A stretch of 64,000 nucleotides of DNA, taken from contig NC_060212.1 of NCBI RefSeq assembly GCF_021130785.1, positions 148,969,001 to 149,033,000 of the forward strand, written 5' to 3'. The notes beneath the pieces were generated by a model. That model made no database searches, had not been told where the DNA came from, and was given only the letters and a program-made list of their open reading frames with translations. Below are positions 37,511 through 50,500 of this stretch, piece by piece (positions within the stretch are counted from its first letter, which is position 1; each line of letters begins with the position of its first letter). Made by a program: the position numbers and the translations under genes. The stretch is from Homalodisca vitripennis (taxonomy: Eukaryota; Arthropoda; Insecta; Hemiptera; Cicadellidae).

Positions 37511-38590
37511 CAGCATTACCGCAGCTTTTCTAGTGTCTTCTACAGAGCATGTTGTGGCAATAACGCTGTTGTTTATATCGTACATTTATTCATTGTTGTG
37601 TAGTATACTGACAATCACCTATTGGCGCAGTTACAGACATAAAATAAGACAAAATTAGAGGTGAGGAGTGTAGAAGAGAGTTTACGACCTAGCGAGAATC
37701 ACGACATCACACCGGAGATCAAGAGAAGTGGAGAACACGGAGAGTGCATTACCGTAGCCGCTGTAGTGTCTTCTACAGAGCATGTTGTGGCAATAACGCT
37801 GTTGTTTATATCGTACATTTATTCATTGTTGTTGTAGTATACTGACAATCACCTATTGGCGCAGTTACAGACATAAAATAAGACAAAATTAGAGGTGAGG
37901 AGTGTAGAAGAGAGTTTACGACCTAGCGAGAATCACGACATCACACCGGAGATCAAGAGAAGTGGAGAACACGGAGAGTGCATTACCGTAGCCGCTGTAG
38001 TGTCTTCTACAGAGCATGTTGTGGCAATAACGCTGTTGTTTATATCGTACATTTATTCATTGTTGTGTAGTATACTGACAATCACCTATTGGCGCAGTTA
38101 CAGACATAAAATAAGACAAAATTAGAGGTGAGGAGTGTAGAAGAGAGTTTACGACCTAGCGAGAATCACGACATCACACCGGAGATCAAGAGAAGTGGAG
38201 AACACGGAGAGTGCATTACCGTAGCCGCTGTAGTGTCTTCTACAGAGCATGTTGTGGCAATAACGCTGTTGTTTATATCGTACATTTATTCATTGTTGTT
38301 GTAGTATACTGACAATCACCTATTGGCGCAGTTACAGACATAAAATAAGACAAAATTAGAGGTGAGGAGTGTAGAAGAGAGTTTACGACCTAGCGAGAAT
38401 CACGACATCACACCGGAGATCAAGAGAAGTGGAGAACACGGAGAGTGCATTACCGTAGCCGCTGTAGTGTCTTCTACAGAGCTTGTTGTGGCAATAACGC
38501 TGCTGTTTATATAATTTTGCCAATGATTCACTCTTGTGGAATAACTAACAACCTACATAACTGCGTAGTAACAGACATGTCATATATTTC
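37511..38590 (+). repeat. 233/234-bp tandem array with dimeric higher-order pattern
   Basis: Units start at 37511, 37744, 37978, 38211 and 38445 (marked by the CATTACCG box), giving periods of 233, 234, 233 and 234. The inner units are otherwise practically identical. The single-base difference (ATTGTTGTGTAG against ATTGTTGTTGTAG) alternates A-B-A-B, so the amplified unit is a 467-bp dimer. The first ~25 bp of unit 1 and the fifth unit after about 38508 are diverged, as expected for array edges. Each unit contains TGTAG-TGTCTT-CTACA, a short stem-loop. The open frame at 37895-38125 exists only because unit B is 78 triplets long and is not evidence of a gene. Confidence 0.95.
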
Positions 38591-38599
38591 CATGTCTGT

Positions 38600-39235
38600 G
38601 TGTTTATTTGATATAGTTTACTGTTTAGCTTATTGAAAGCATCCAAGAAAAAAAAACTCAGATATAGCCTTATAAAAACAGTTTAAATTGATTCAGTATT
38701 CCCTTTTTAAAATAAAGTTATTAAACAGGTACATTGAAAGGTTTATAATTCAACTCACACATCAAAAACTCAAAAAAAGTCATTGCCGTACACATCTCGC
38801 GGCTTCTAAATACGTTGACAAACAACAATAAAAAGTTCGATTGAGTAAAACCTATAAAATGTACTACTATATATTTTTATATGTCTTGATAGATACGCTA
38901 GTTAAAAATGTCATTGTTATGCAGAATAATGACTCTTTACAAAAATTCTATTGTAATATTTTAATGAATATTTTCCCCTACAAACCACCTTGCCTTGACT
39001 CTTTTAATACAGATAGATTAAAAAGAATAGATAAAAGTTAACACGAAGTTAATTTCATGAGAAGTTTGTTAATAAGTTGCTTGAGCAGTTAATAATGTTA
39101 ATGAGTTAATAATGTTTTCATTATATCTAGATAGACTGAGCTTTATTTTTATTATTATAATAAGACTCTATACCATCATTTAAAATAGTTTAGGTCATTC
39201 TATGGTATGGATCGATGGCCTAAGTTAATAAATTT
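38600..39235. other. Unassigned A+T-rich sequence
   Basis: No gene or element recognised. The frame at 38841-39041 has no motif. Confidence 0.5.
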
Positions 39236-39240
39236 TGCTC

Positions 39241-39630
39241 CTATTGTCCGATGTAACCACCTTCTCTGATTGGTCGACTCATCGTGCGGTCCCCGTCTAA
39301 GTCTGTTCTAAGCGTCCCTCGAAGTACGGGGCCGGCAGTGTACCTTCGGAGTCGTTCCGAATAGGACATGGTTCGGGAGCGGTCACTCGCCCTTTGTTCT
39401 TTAGTTGGCAATATGATGGTGTCTTCTCGGAAGTCACCGCGTTCTGAAGTAGCAGAAACCTCTAAATTATAGTGGATATGTACGGTTGTATTCTCTGAAC
39501 CAAAACAAAGCAGCTTAAATATTAGTTGGTCCGAGCCCAGATGTATGCTTTTTTTATTGATATTTATAATCCCAATCCTCCAAAAATACATAAAGAAGTT
39601 TACCTGAAAACAGCATTTTACCATTGTCAT
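39241..39630 (-). CDS. Candidate exon or CpG-rich island of unknown nature
   Basis: The left 200 bp are markedly G+C- and CpG-rich in an A+T-rich region. The minus-strand frame of up to 129 codons ends with a charged, arginine-rich tail (SDRSRTMSYSERLRRYTAG, then TLRTDLDGDRTMSRPI) and stops at TAG. The N-terminal half is A+T-rich and unlike protein. An AG at about 39463 on that strand could be an acceptor making the right part a terminal exon. A canonical CCAAT box (GACCAATCAG, minus strand, about 39265-39275) allows a promoter or LTR interpretation instead. I recognise no domain. Confidence 0.2.
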   Translation of the reverse strand: MTMVKCCFQVNFFMYFWRIGIININKKSIHLGSDQLIFKLLCFGSENTTVHIHYNLEVSATSERGDFREDTIILPTKEQRASDRSRTMSYSERLRRYTAGPVLRGTLRTDLDGDRTMSRPIREGGYIGQ

Positions 39631-39979
39631 TTACCGATATTATTGAGGGAGGAAGATTTCAGCAACTTTGTAGAACAATGAATGTTCTAAAAACTTTAAT
39701 TTTTTGGTATTCGTTGTGCATGTGATAGTGTCTTCAATAGTTAATTATTTTAATAGAAATAGGCTAATAAGGCTAATTATGCTTTTATCATACTCTTCCT
39801 TTTTATGATTTCCCTATTTGATTAATTAGTAAAAAATATAGATACCTCTATAAAATAAAGACACAGTGTCTTCTTGTTTAAATAGCTTAATGGTATTTGG
39901 GTTAGGTTTTGCAAAGATTATTACTATTGAGGCTGAACGAATTTTAATTTCTGATAATCGGTCTTTTAGCACTTGAACG

Positions 39980-40300
39980 AACTGACCTATATACTTGAAA
40001 TTTTGCCTTTATTACAATGAAAACATCATTGAATTGATGGTGCATGTCATTAAATGGGATTTGGCTGAGCGTAAGCGAACATTTTTACACTGGGTACTAT
40101 AATGATGGGAACTGTAAAATTCTAAAATAAATAAATTTGTAAACAATCACAAAATTGGGTATATATAAACATTTAACATGTGACACAGTGACATATCTAG
40201 CCTTTAAAATTTGATATTGATTTAAAACTGTGCATGCAACCTTAGAAAATCCTGTTACGCGACATATATTGTAAGCTAAATACTTTAACGCAGGTGAATC
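39980..40300 (+). repeat. Interspersed repeat family Y, copy
   Basis: Contains CTTGAAATTTTGCC, GGGATTTGGCTGAGCGTAAG (about 40056) and ACAGTGACATAT...TGTGCATGCAACCTTAG...ACGCGACAT. These match the longest copy at 19850 in order and spacing of the later boxes. Confidence 0.5.
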
Positions 40301-42530
40301 TTCATTGGATACAGGAGAACACGGCATAAAAATAACGTTAGCTTGGCATGTGAATGTGGACCGTGTACTCTCAGGGTAAGTAACTTAAGTAACATGAGTA
40401 ACAACGCTGAAGCATCGAACACTATATCCGTCTGTATTGTCTGTAAATAAACACAGTCAGTTTCCATTGGCAGTATCCAGAGAGATATGTTCGGTGGGTG
40501 ACAAAATAATACCTCTTTGTTTCGTACAAGTTGCCAAGGAAGAGACCAAAACAAGGCCGATTCTTGATTAAGGCCCGACCTCAGACTCCAATATCGTTAC
40601 CTTTCACTTTGTTACTCTCCGAGGTGGTCCTCTATTTACGTGAGTTTGAAGGCAAAATGCAATATTGTTTCTTTAGAGAAGCGAATCCCGTTATTTTTTG
40701 TGAACCCATTACTGGACTACTAATTAGTTTAACATTATATATAGATAATTATAAATATAGTTTTTCTAAATCTGTTATTTTCCTTCTACACCGTAATCCA
40801 TAAAAATGACTAAAAATACTGCATTTACTATGGGTAAAGAAAAAATCCCATAAACAATAGTTTAAAGATATTATTACGTTAGTTTTCAATAATATATGTG
40901 ACAAAGATGTGAAAATATTGTATAAGGGATCTCACGTTTGTACAAATATGACAGACTATATATTATTCCTTACAAACAGCAATATTGGCTAGGTGGTTCT
41001 TGATTTGTTTTGTCTGTGGCTGCAATACTGCAGTATACTCTGATTGTGTCCTAGATTACGTCACAATAAACAGGTCGGCTGTATAAAGACAAATTGTCTG
41101 TAGAATATTCTGTAGATACTCCCCTTAGATTATACTTACCATCTATAAGTTTCACCTTAATTAAAATTAATACACATGTTTGAAATAAATTTATAGTATA
41201 ACCACATGTATCTGAATCTCACATAACAAATATTTGAAAATAAATACCTTGTTCAAATAATACACCTAAAAAATATATTGCACTTAACGATGATAAAAAT
41301 GTTTCTACTATTAAGTTCGACAAAATACTCCTTGAATATTGAAAAAAATAATTCAAGACTAAACAGGAAACTATACAGTAATAAACTATTCATAATAGTT
41401 TTATCACCTTTTTCACGTTTATAAATCATGGCTTTTGAACATTTTAGTTTCTACAGACTTCTTGCTTATGACAGCTTCAAGCATGTGGTAAGTCCCTGAA
41501 AATTACGGAACTTGTGAGTTCCCAGTTTCTAGGAACTTCACACCTCTGGGGCTTTGAGTGTCTATTCTGGTTTATATAGCGTACGATAAATCATGAGAAT
41601 GAACGCTCTCATCTTATTTGATATTTTGTTCACTGTTTCTTGAAAACTACCAGTCTATAGACACTCTCAGTTATTAGGGGTTCCTACACTCAAGGTCATT
41701 CATTGAAACCCTCCTTCAATCAAAGTTGTATATAATAATAGTCATGTAAAAATCTATTTAGTATATAATGTATTATTATTCTGTAGTGTTATTTATTTAA
41801 ATTAATTAATTGCGCCAATTTTCTCCACATTAATGATCCAAGGAAGTCCATAAATCTTGTGCATTAGTTGTAATGTTAATCTATTGGATTTACGTCCTCA
41901 GTTTTATAAAATTCCAAAACAATAATTTCATTAACTTTAAATCCAAGGCAGTATTAAGAAAATATTGCATTGTGCTATTATATTGATCACTTGACTATCA
42001 GATTTATGAAAAAATTGTGTTGACATTTATTTCATAAAAAGGTTATTCTTGAATTGATTCAGATCCACGATAAATAAGGAGAGACTAGTATAAACAATTG
42101 TTTATCATTGAAACACATCGCATGCTTGGCACCATTGCCACTTATGGGATATACAAAGTTCACGTTTTTTATAGAACTTACGTACACAACTACACGAGTA
42201 GTTGTCCAAGGCAAAGGATATGGCCCTAGGATGTTCCCAAAACACTCCCATTTGACCATAATTTATCTCTATGTATATAAAATTTGTTTTGTTAATAAAC
42301 GTTAACAATTTTATTTAAGGACCATAAGGCAGACAGTAGAAAGTTGGGTGAAACATTTTTAAACATCAAACTTTTAATTATTTAAATTGTACTGATTTTG
42401 TATGCGTGATATTTCTATCCCAATAAAAATTATCTACATAACGCCTTCTGATTGTAAGGATAAGTCACGTGATTGTTGCTAAAAAGATTTTTGAAACTAC
42501 CTTTTTTTTGTTCTCTTAGGACAATAAGCT
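40300..42530. other. Unassigned A+T-rich sequence
   Basis: Open frames at 40285-40554, 40531-40803 and 42059-42308 overlap each other on both strands and show no domain. No element recognised. Confidence 0.5.
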
Positions 42531-42539
42531 TATAAATTG

Positions 42540-43065
42540 CACTTAGTCCTGTAAGAACCTTTTCGCTGCTTCCGGAGTGATAGGATATTCAGGATGGGTA
42601 AGGTTATGGAGTAGGGGCCGCCTCCTATTGAGATCCATGAGGAAGAATTAGGGGACTACATCTCAAAGTCATCCTGGAAGAAGGGGAGGCCAGCTCTGAA
42701 CGTGCCTCTACAGTCAAAGTAGGCAAGGGGTTGCACACCCTTGTTGAGGTTAACAAGAACCTATGATGTAAGGGAACAAACCCCACCAACTCCAACAGTC
42801 ATCTTCCACAGTAGATTAGACGTATCGAATTGCCCATGAACCCCAGAATCTCAAAATTTGCGGTTAGTGATGTGCCGCTACTGGACATCCATAAGGTTGC
42901 CCAGATTGAAGTGGCACATCGGTTTTTTGCTGTGCCCAGTGGTGGGTTCAACTGGTAGGTATAAACCAGCCAGAAGTGATCCCTACTGGGTTTGAAACTA
43001 GCCTTGGTTAATATGTCAAATAATCTTCCCTTAACCTAGAGCCCAGCTGTCGTGTTCCCTTGATA
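42540..43065. other. G+C-rich island, probable transposon fragment
   Basis: About 520 bp are near 47% G+C by eye against ~33% around it, with sharp edges. Plus-strand translation gives open stretches (PIEIHEEELGDYISKSSWKK, then GRPALNVPLQS) broken by stops. Near the right edge a CAAATAAAATTC run could be a poly-A signal. This suggests the 3' untranslated end of a retroelement or a processed insertion, but I cannot name a family. Confidence 0.35.
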
Positions 43066-43069
43066 CAAA

Positions 43070-44735
43070 TAAAATTCTAAAAATTCGGGAATTTAAGCAG
43101 AAGTAACTTACAACTATCTACAGTTAGTTGTAATTTTTCGTTCCCAACTATAGTTAATTTTGTAGCAAGGTGAAGCCTTGCAAATCCTTTTGGTCTATGC
43201 AAATTCCAAATAAATTTTATATATTTCATTAAAAAGTTACATTAAGATATCCAACACCGATTTTCTTCTATGGCACATAACGAACCGTTTAGGTACTGGA
43301 ACGAATGGTTCTTTTCATTGACTTTGAATTGTATATTAAAAACATAGAACACGTTTTGGAACACTATATATTCAATGGTTAAATTGCAGAAAAGGATTTG
43401 ATCATGCTTTTATATTTATAGCCACTTTAACTAAGATGCTTTCGCTCCCAATATCAACAACACTAACAAGGAAGTCTAATTAACTACACAAATCAGTGAA
43501 ATATCTGTAAAACTAATTTTAATGCAGGCGATTACATTGAGGTCCAGAAAAAAACGCAATGTTGAAAGTGTAAGTCCATTTCTTTACTCTTGTAGCCTGT
43601 AAAATCATGTCTTTTTATTTCAAAATGTCTTATCAATAACACGTTGTCATGGAATTTCTTACTTAGTCCTACCTTCCTGCTATTAGGCATGCAGCTGTGC
43701 TGTGTAGTGTGTTTTGATTTTGTGTTTTAGGTTTTTTGGAAATGGCCAGAATAACTTATCCGTTTATAATGATTTCAAACAATTTCCATAATTTTCCAAC
43801 ACTTTCCTTGTTCTCAATGTCATTGACACAAACGTTGCCGTGTGAGTTTACACCTTAAAAGATAATTTCTTGGTAATTGTTTTCTCAATATGATTCTTTC
43901 AGAGGCCACATACCTTAGCAATGCAAATAATTTGCCTAATCAACCATCAACCGTAATACCTGATGGCTATGACTATCATGTAATTAATTCTGGGCCTGAA
44001 CAAAGTAAAAATGCTTGAGGATGCAAATCACGTAATACAACTACACGTACAACTCACATAACTCTAGAAAATAAAAATATCTTCCACTATATTCAAAATA
44101 TTGTGAGGTTTGTAAAATCAGTCTGTAATGGAAGATTTTAGTTGAGTTCTTAAAAGGAATGTTAAACTTCAAACACTTTCTAATCTTAGTTTTTGTTGTA
44201 GAGTTATGGGATATATAGTTTGGATTTTAAATAAACATTAATATATGTAAAACGTTTTTTAGATATTAGTATCGGATTTTTGAAACAAATTCTAATATCT
44301 TTTATACTTTATCAAATAAATAATAAAAATGCGTACACTTTTTAAGAAATATCTAATTAGAAGCTTCTATATACGTATTCATCATACATAAGACTTCTCT
44401 CAAAATGATAGGATCAACAATAAGGGCGTTAAAATGTGAAGTGAAGAGTGCGTATTGCTCTTGTGAGAAAAAAATTGAAAGCTTATTAATGAAATTGACC
44501 TCTGCAATCTTCTGTTAATACGTGGATAGGTCGTAAAATGTGACATTTAACAAAATATGATTAGTTTTTTAGTGTAAATCAAATATAAATTTGAATAGTG
44601 TCGGTTAAGTAGCCATAATTTGAAATCTTTAATTCCTTCTACATTGAAACTTGAAAACTGTTCATATTTTTATTAGGAAACTAGGTTATGCCTGCAGTAT
44701 TTATTTTTAATTTTTTGTTTTTTTTAATAAACGTG
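43070..44735. other. Unassigned A+T-rich sequence
   Basis: No gene or element recognised. Confidence 0.5.
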
Positions 44736-44739
44736 CATA

Positions 44740-44890
44740 GTCTTTATGTTATGACACTTGAAGAAGAGGATAGGTCCAAACTGTCGAAACGTTATGTGTT
44801 TTCCCTAATGGAGGATTGTACCTACTTCTTTAGTTTCATTCTTTTATTCCAACTGAAATAAACTCATTACTTAATACCTATGATTTCTTT
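44740..44890 (+). mobile_element. Penelope-like or hammerhead-type motif relic
   Basis: TTGAAGA (about 44760), a possible stem GATAG-GTCCAAA-CTGTC (44769-44786) and GAAACGTTATG (from about 44787) follow the order CUGANGA, stem II, GAAA of hammerhead ribozymes carried in Penelope-like element ends. The first core box is off consensus (UUGAAGA), and four extra bases separate it from the stem. It is therefore at best a decayed copy. An A-rich region with AATAAA follows. No reverse transcriptase or GIY-YIG motif was found nearby. Confidence 0.3.
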
Positions 44891-47060
44891 ATTAACACAG
44901 GTTTTATAAAGAAGATTTAATTGTAGGTCAATAAGTTAATTACTTACTTACTTACATACAGAATGAGCGTGTGTTTGTGTGAGCAAGTTTTAACATAATT
45001 CATCTTTATTCTTAGTTATCTTCAAGAGACTGCTTGAAGAATATATTTCCAATATCCTACGCTTCTATATGATACTAATGACCAAAGACCAATACAAGAT
45101 CAATAAAAATATTTTAAATATGTTACACTAAACATTTAGCGGAATTAATTTATATTATAGTATTCAATAGTATTGTATTCAAAAGTGAACAGTAATAAGC
45201 ATATATCCATTAGAATACTGAAGAATAACAATAATTTTTATATATAAAGTCTTATGCTTAGTTCGACAATCACACGAATCGTCATAAATTCTTTTAATAT
45301 GCCATGTTTGGTAAATATATAAAGTTAAAAGTTTTGACGCGTTTATTAAGGTCCTGGGTAAAAATATTTGCACTAATTCAAACATTGTTATCCACTACTA
45401 CATTGGATTATTAAAGTTTGCTTAAAATATGCTAGAAAATATTGTTTCACTCTAAGATTAACTTTGTAATAAATCTGAAATATAATTTGAATAACGAAAA
45501 CACTAAAAAGTAATCTTTACCTAAAGCGTTACAAATACTAGAAGTGTAGTAATGTTTCATTTTGAAATATTAGAGTTCAAAAGAATGTTTCACCTTTAGG
45601 GCAAACTGTGCGAGCACTTATTATTTACGACCTAACTTTTACATACAACTTGGTTATTTATATAAGTGTGATAACAGGGTATTAATCTTTTTAGTCCAAC
45701 ATACAGTTTTTATCTCTCCCATTATTAAACTTTCTCCCATCTCCAAATTGATGAAAAAAAGTATTTTAATCGTTACAATTACAATAAATAGAATTTTTTA
45801 ATAAATTGGAATAAAATAACGTAGTTTCCCAGAAGCTTTTTGCCGCTACTTCTAATCGTTTTTGACAGGAATTACTTTGTAACATTCCTTCTTTCTCGTA
45901 GGGCTATATTTCAGGATAATAATAAAAATCTAACGGTTTTTACTATATATATATATCTTTATTTTAGTGTTATGTAGTTAATATAGTTCATTAATATCAC
46001 GAAAACATATGTAACTAATTGAAAGTGCTTGTATTTCACAAACATTTTTTAATTGAAATTTGATGAAAATGTGGTAAATGAGAAGGGAGAGAGTACTACG
46101 TATAAAAATACATATTTTAGTATTTCACCAATAAGAAAAAAAAACTGTCATTGATCATGTCATTCACATTTATTTATTTCGAAATTTAGGCAGATCTTAC
46201 TATGTGTTTGAGAACACATCGGATTGAATACATAGACATCTATGGTTGAGAATAAAGTTATAAAAGTGTATACATTATTTTACTCCTTACCTCTTAAATA
46301 AAAAGAACATCACTATTTAGAGAAGTAATAGAGGAATTATTCATAAAGACCCTTAAAAACCATACAGTCCAGCAAAATAAGCAATCCTGAAGTGAGTAAT
46401 ATAATTATTTAAAGTCAGTTAATCCAAATAAGAAAGATTGTAGGGGTAGAGATGAAAAATATATATGAATAGGGGGGAGGGATAGGATTAATAGTGGTGT
46501 AGAGTACTCCGTGACTCTATTTTTTGACGCAAGCAGTGTTTGCAGCATCAGGCATTAAGTTACACATTAAACTGAAGCTGCACGTTGCCAGCTATCTCAC
46601 TAACACCATTATCAGACTCTGATCTCCTGCGCTTAGGGCAACGAGTCAGCTGTGTTAAAGCTCTTATTACCAGCTATCTAAACGAGGAACTGTGCTTTTG
46701 TATTGTTATTATGGAAGGCTTATTATTTTCATTACATATATAATAACATTTTAATACGCTTTATTAGTAGAATCAGAGAGAAAACAGCTTTCTGCGTTGG
46801 GATTTATAAAACATAAGTAATTCCAGAATGGTAAAATAGATAAACTTTCTCCTGCGTATTTAGAAATTTGACAGAAATCGGCTCTCTTAATAACAATTTT
46901 AGCAGAACCAACGTGATATAAACGTATTTAAATTATTTTTGTTATTATAACAAAGTCAATTTAATAATAAAAGATTACCTCAACAGTAACATCGTCCAAA
47001 ATTTATATTTTAACTACATGTATTATAGCTAGACAAAAAATTGTACAGTTGTTTACAACG
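44890..47060. other. Unassigned A+T-rich sequence
   Basis: Contains a small (ACTT)n run at about 44940-44956 and a short AT run at about 45945. 46530-46680 is less A+T-rich but has no frame or repeat I recognise. Frame 45179-45385 has no motif. Confidence 0.5.
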
Positions 47061-47067
47061 TAGAGTT

Positions 47068-47525
47068 CGGTGGAACGTATTTATTCACGCATATTTTAGT
47101 CTATGTACTCAGGAACATTATTTAACTGATAAATTACTTAATGCACTAGTCTTATACAATTTATTAAGATGATAATTGAGGTACTAAAATTCAGGGAATG
47201 TATAAAAATACACAGAGTTCAAACATATTATTGTAATATTTCTATTTAACTTGTTAGAATTTCATTCTGAGTAAATTAAAATAAACATGATGATACATTA
47301 TGACATCGGTGGAACGTGTTGATTGAAATTTTTAGTGTTTGTACGCAGGAAAAGTTTTAACTGATAACTTACTTAATACACTTAAGAATTATTAAGATGA
47401 TAATTGAGGTACTATAAATTCAGGAATGTCTAAAAATACAAAGCGTTGATTCTACTTTTAATATTTAACTTGTTAGTTTTTCAGTTTGAGTAAATGAAAA
47501 TAAATATGATGCTAAATTTTGACAA
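47068..47525 (+). repeat. Two-copy 239-bp tandem duplication
   Basis: CGGTGGAACGT begins at 47068 and again at 47307. Later landmarks repeat in order: TAACTGATAA-TTACTTAAT, ATTAAGATGATAATTGAGGT, AAAATACA and ATTTAACTTGTTAG, then GAGTAAAT-AAAATAAA-ATGATG. Copies differ at roughly a fifth of positions, so the duplication is old. Confidence 0.85.
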
Positions 47526-47529
47526 TCTT

Positions 47530-50500
47530 TTGAAATTTTGTTCGTCCAATATTGAACGACTAGTCACTATTCGATTTTGCACTCATATTTTTAATTGATA
47601 TTTTACCATCGACAATAAGACTTAAGTAGGAAAATAATACATTAAATTAATGGGAATATTTCGTAGATTAATTTTATGTATGATTCATTAAATATTAATG
47701 CGAAATCAGTATGCACCGACATTGTAACACTAATGTATTTACCGTACCTGCTCGCGCACTTTGGAAAAACGCGAAAAAACGGAATTTTCCTTATACTCTT
47801 ACTGCAGGAAATTTTTTTAATAATGAGTGCGTTCAGAATTTCTATTTCAAAAAGATGATCTGCTTTCAAGAATTTGTTCATTGCTGTATGTGGTGAAGAA
47901 AGGCCCTCATTTTTATTTAATGCTAGATGACTAGTTTGACTAGTCGCTAGTTTTTTTATGTTTCTCATATTTTTAAAAGAACTGTGGTGTGTATAAACGA
48001 AATCTAAATATTTCAATTAAATTTGCCATTAAGTGGTATGAATATCTTCAAAATAAGTGAATCATAAGTGTTAATTTCGTGAGCAAATCGTACGATTACG
48101 AAAGGACTATGGTCGCCATAACGATGCACCGCATTGCTCATGGTGTATTTTAAACTTGTATTTGTGAATTAAAAGCTTTTATGTATAAACTATATGGTGA
48201 ACAATGGTTTTATCTGTGAGTCATTTGATGGAGAATAATTTAGTGACATTCACTAATCTGTAGGATAAATTTTGTGACGTAAAAATATTTATACCTAGAA
48301 CTAGGTCCAATTTACAAACCCTATTTAATTAATTATTTTGTATTTATGCAACAGTATGAGTGATGTAGTAGATAAGTAATATGAATTTAGACAATTATTA
48401 CAGAAAATTTGTTTTTATTGTAGTAAATGTAAAATCAAATTTTATTTCTTAAAAACACTTTAGATTCGCAACAAACTTTTACAAAACCCTTTACCTTAAT
48501 ACCAAGAAAAAAGAATTGTTATCTAAAATTACATGTTCTAAGAAAATGGAGGTCTCAAAATGTAATAAGCATACAGAAAACATAAAAATGTTAGAATGTA
48601 AATATATAATTATTGTAAAGTCACAACATTTTACTGTTTACCAAAATAATTAGTTGGGAAAGTGGAAATTTTTGATATTTTGCATAAAAAACCTTTTTTA
48701 GGAAAATGTGTGTTTTAAAACTAATAACAATGACTTTTATGTTAAAAAACTGTATATTTGGATATCGTTATTTTACTTTTTCTCACATATAATGAAAAGC
48801 AAAAACATAAGTTTATATTTTAAATAATCTATATATATATATATATATATATAAATGTTTCTGGTTACGTACTGAAAAATAAAACATAATAATGTATACT
48901 TTACTTCAATAATAAACATTATACATACGTTTGAATGAAGATGTGCACAACTAACATTATAGTATCTGCCATTGTACGAAATTTCAACTGCCAAATACAG
49001 GCTTAGTATTATTTTTAAAGTTTTAGAAGTCATAGTGTGTAACGTTACATTATAATTATTTTATCATGTACTTCACACATATTTGTTTCCGTATTTTATT
49101 CTCAAAAATTACATGTTCTTCTGTTTTTAAATTTCCTATAATACAAAAATGCGTTGAACTTTCAAGCAGGGGTGACATAAATGCAGAGGTTTAATGATAC
49201 CTCTAACTTTCTTGCGATCATAAGTTTTAACGTTAATGATTTTGACTATTAATCCATATACAATCTAGTTTTGACAGTAGAACATAATCAGATTGCGTTA
49301 ACTTTTGGGATGAAATGTTATGTAATATTTGGGTTGGTTTCGATTCAATGAGGAAAACAGTGTCATAGTAGTTTCACAACAGTTCGGTCGTTCTCTAGAG
49401 AAATGTTAAATGAGGTCGGTAGTCCACAGCGAGTATATCCCAAATTGTGTGTTACGACTTCAATCCGATGTTTTAATATCCAACTGTGTGTTGATAATAG
49501 TTTCAGAAAATTCACTGATAAAAATGCTCACTGTTTGGACAGCAATTTTGATTAAATTATTGATAAATAAACTATCAGAAACTCACATACAATGTTTACC
49601 AACAAGTTTAGGCTAGCTATGCATTTTCAGCTTCTATGTGTGATTCTAAGTTAATAATGAAGAATAATTTTTTCCCAATTTACAATTAGTTTAGAAGCTA
49701 CAATTTTAACATCCACTAAACAGTTACTTTCCATAACACTACCAATTTCAAATTAATCTTACAATAGTTTTGGCTATGTATGCATTTATTAGACATTCAT
49801 AACAAGGTTCATAACCAGTTTCATAGTTACATTTTAATTACAATAACAGCTAATTTAAACAACAGCATATTTAATACGAAACCAATAGTTATTTCTCAAC
49901 TGGTTTTTACAAATAAGGTATCCTTGAAAAGTAACTGAATTTCATAAGAATGTTGGAGGCTCTTATAAAGGTATAGAGGTGAATGAAAGAAGTTTGCCAT
50001 GGTTCATGTCATATTTCAAATATAGAAAATATGAGGTCAAATTTGATAATACAGCTTTGGCAAGGTGGATTGATAATACATATCGTAACCAACAATAATG
50101 ATTGTACGGATCACCTAAGTTTCTAACCAATTCTCAGTTATTTTAAATATCTACACGTATAAAATATTTATAGTTGCTAAATATCTTAGGATATTTGCTT
50201 TTGTTGATTATTTGCGTATTATTTAAACCCATAAGAATTTAACTTTTGCTTTAAAAATAATTAAAAAAATATTTTAATCGAATAAGTAAGTTGATGCATG
50301 ACTCTGATCTTACAATTAATTTATACAAATAAACTTTTTAAATATAAACTTAGGAAATTAAAAAAAATCTGTCTTAACCCATCCATTAAATGTCATAAAT
50401 TCACATATAGAAAATGGATTTATTTGAGATAAACATGTAGAGATATTTTAAAACAAGATTCTGTACAGTATGTCTGTTATATACAGACTAAGAAAGGTAA

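Noticed and set aside
37895..38125. 76-codon frame with a hydrophobic segment inside the tandem array
   Set aside because: It exists only because one array unit is 234 bp (divisible by three); the 233-bp units break it.
37511..38590. Hammerhead ribozyme in the satellite unit
   Set aside because: I looked for CUGANGA followed by GAAA in the unit and found neither in suitable positions.
47642..48016. 124-codon minus-strand frame
   Set aside because: A+T-rich, no domain, overlapped by opposing frames, no splice or promoter context.
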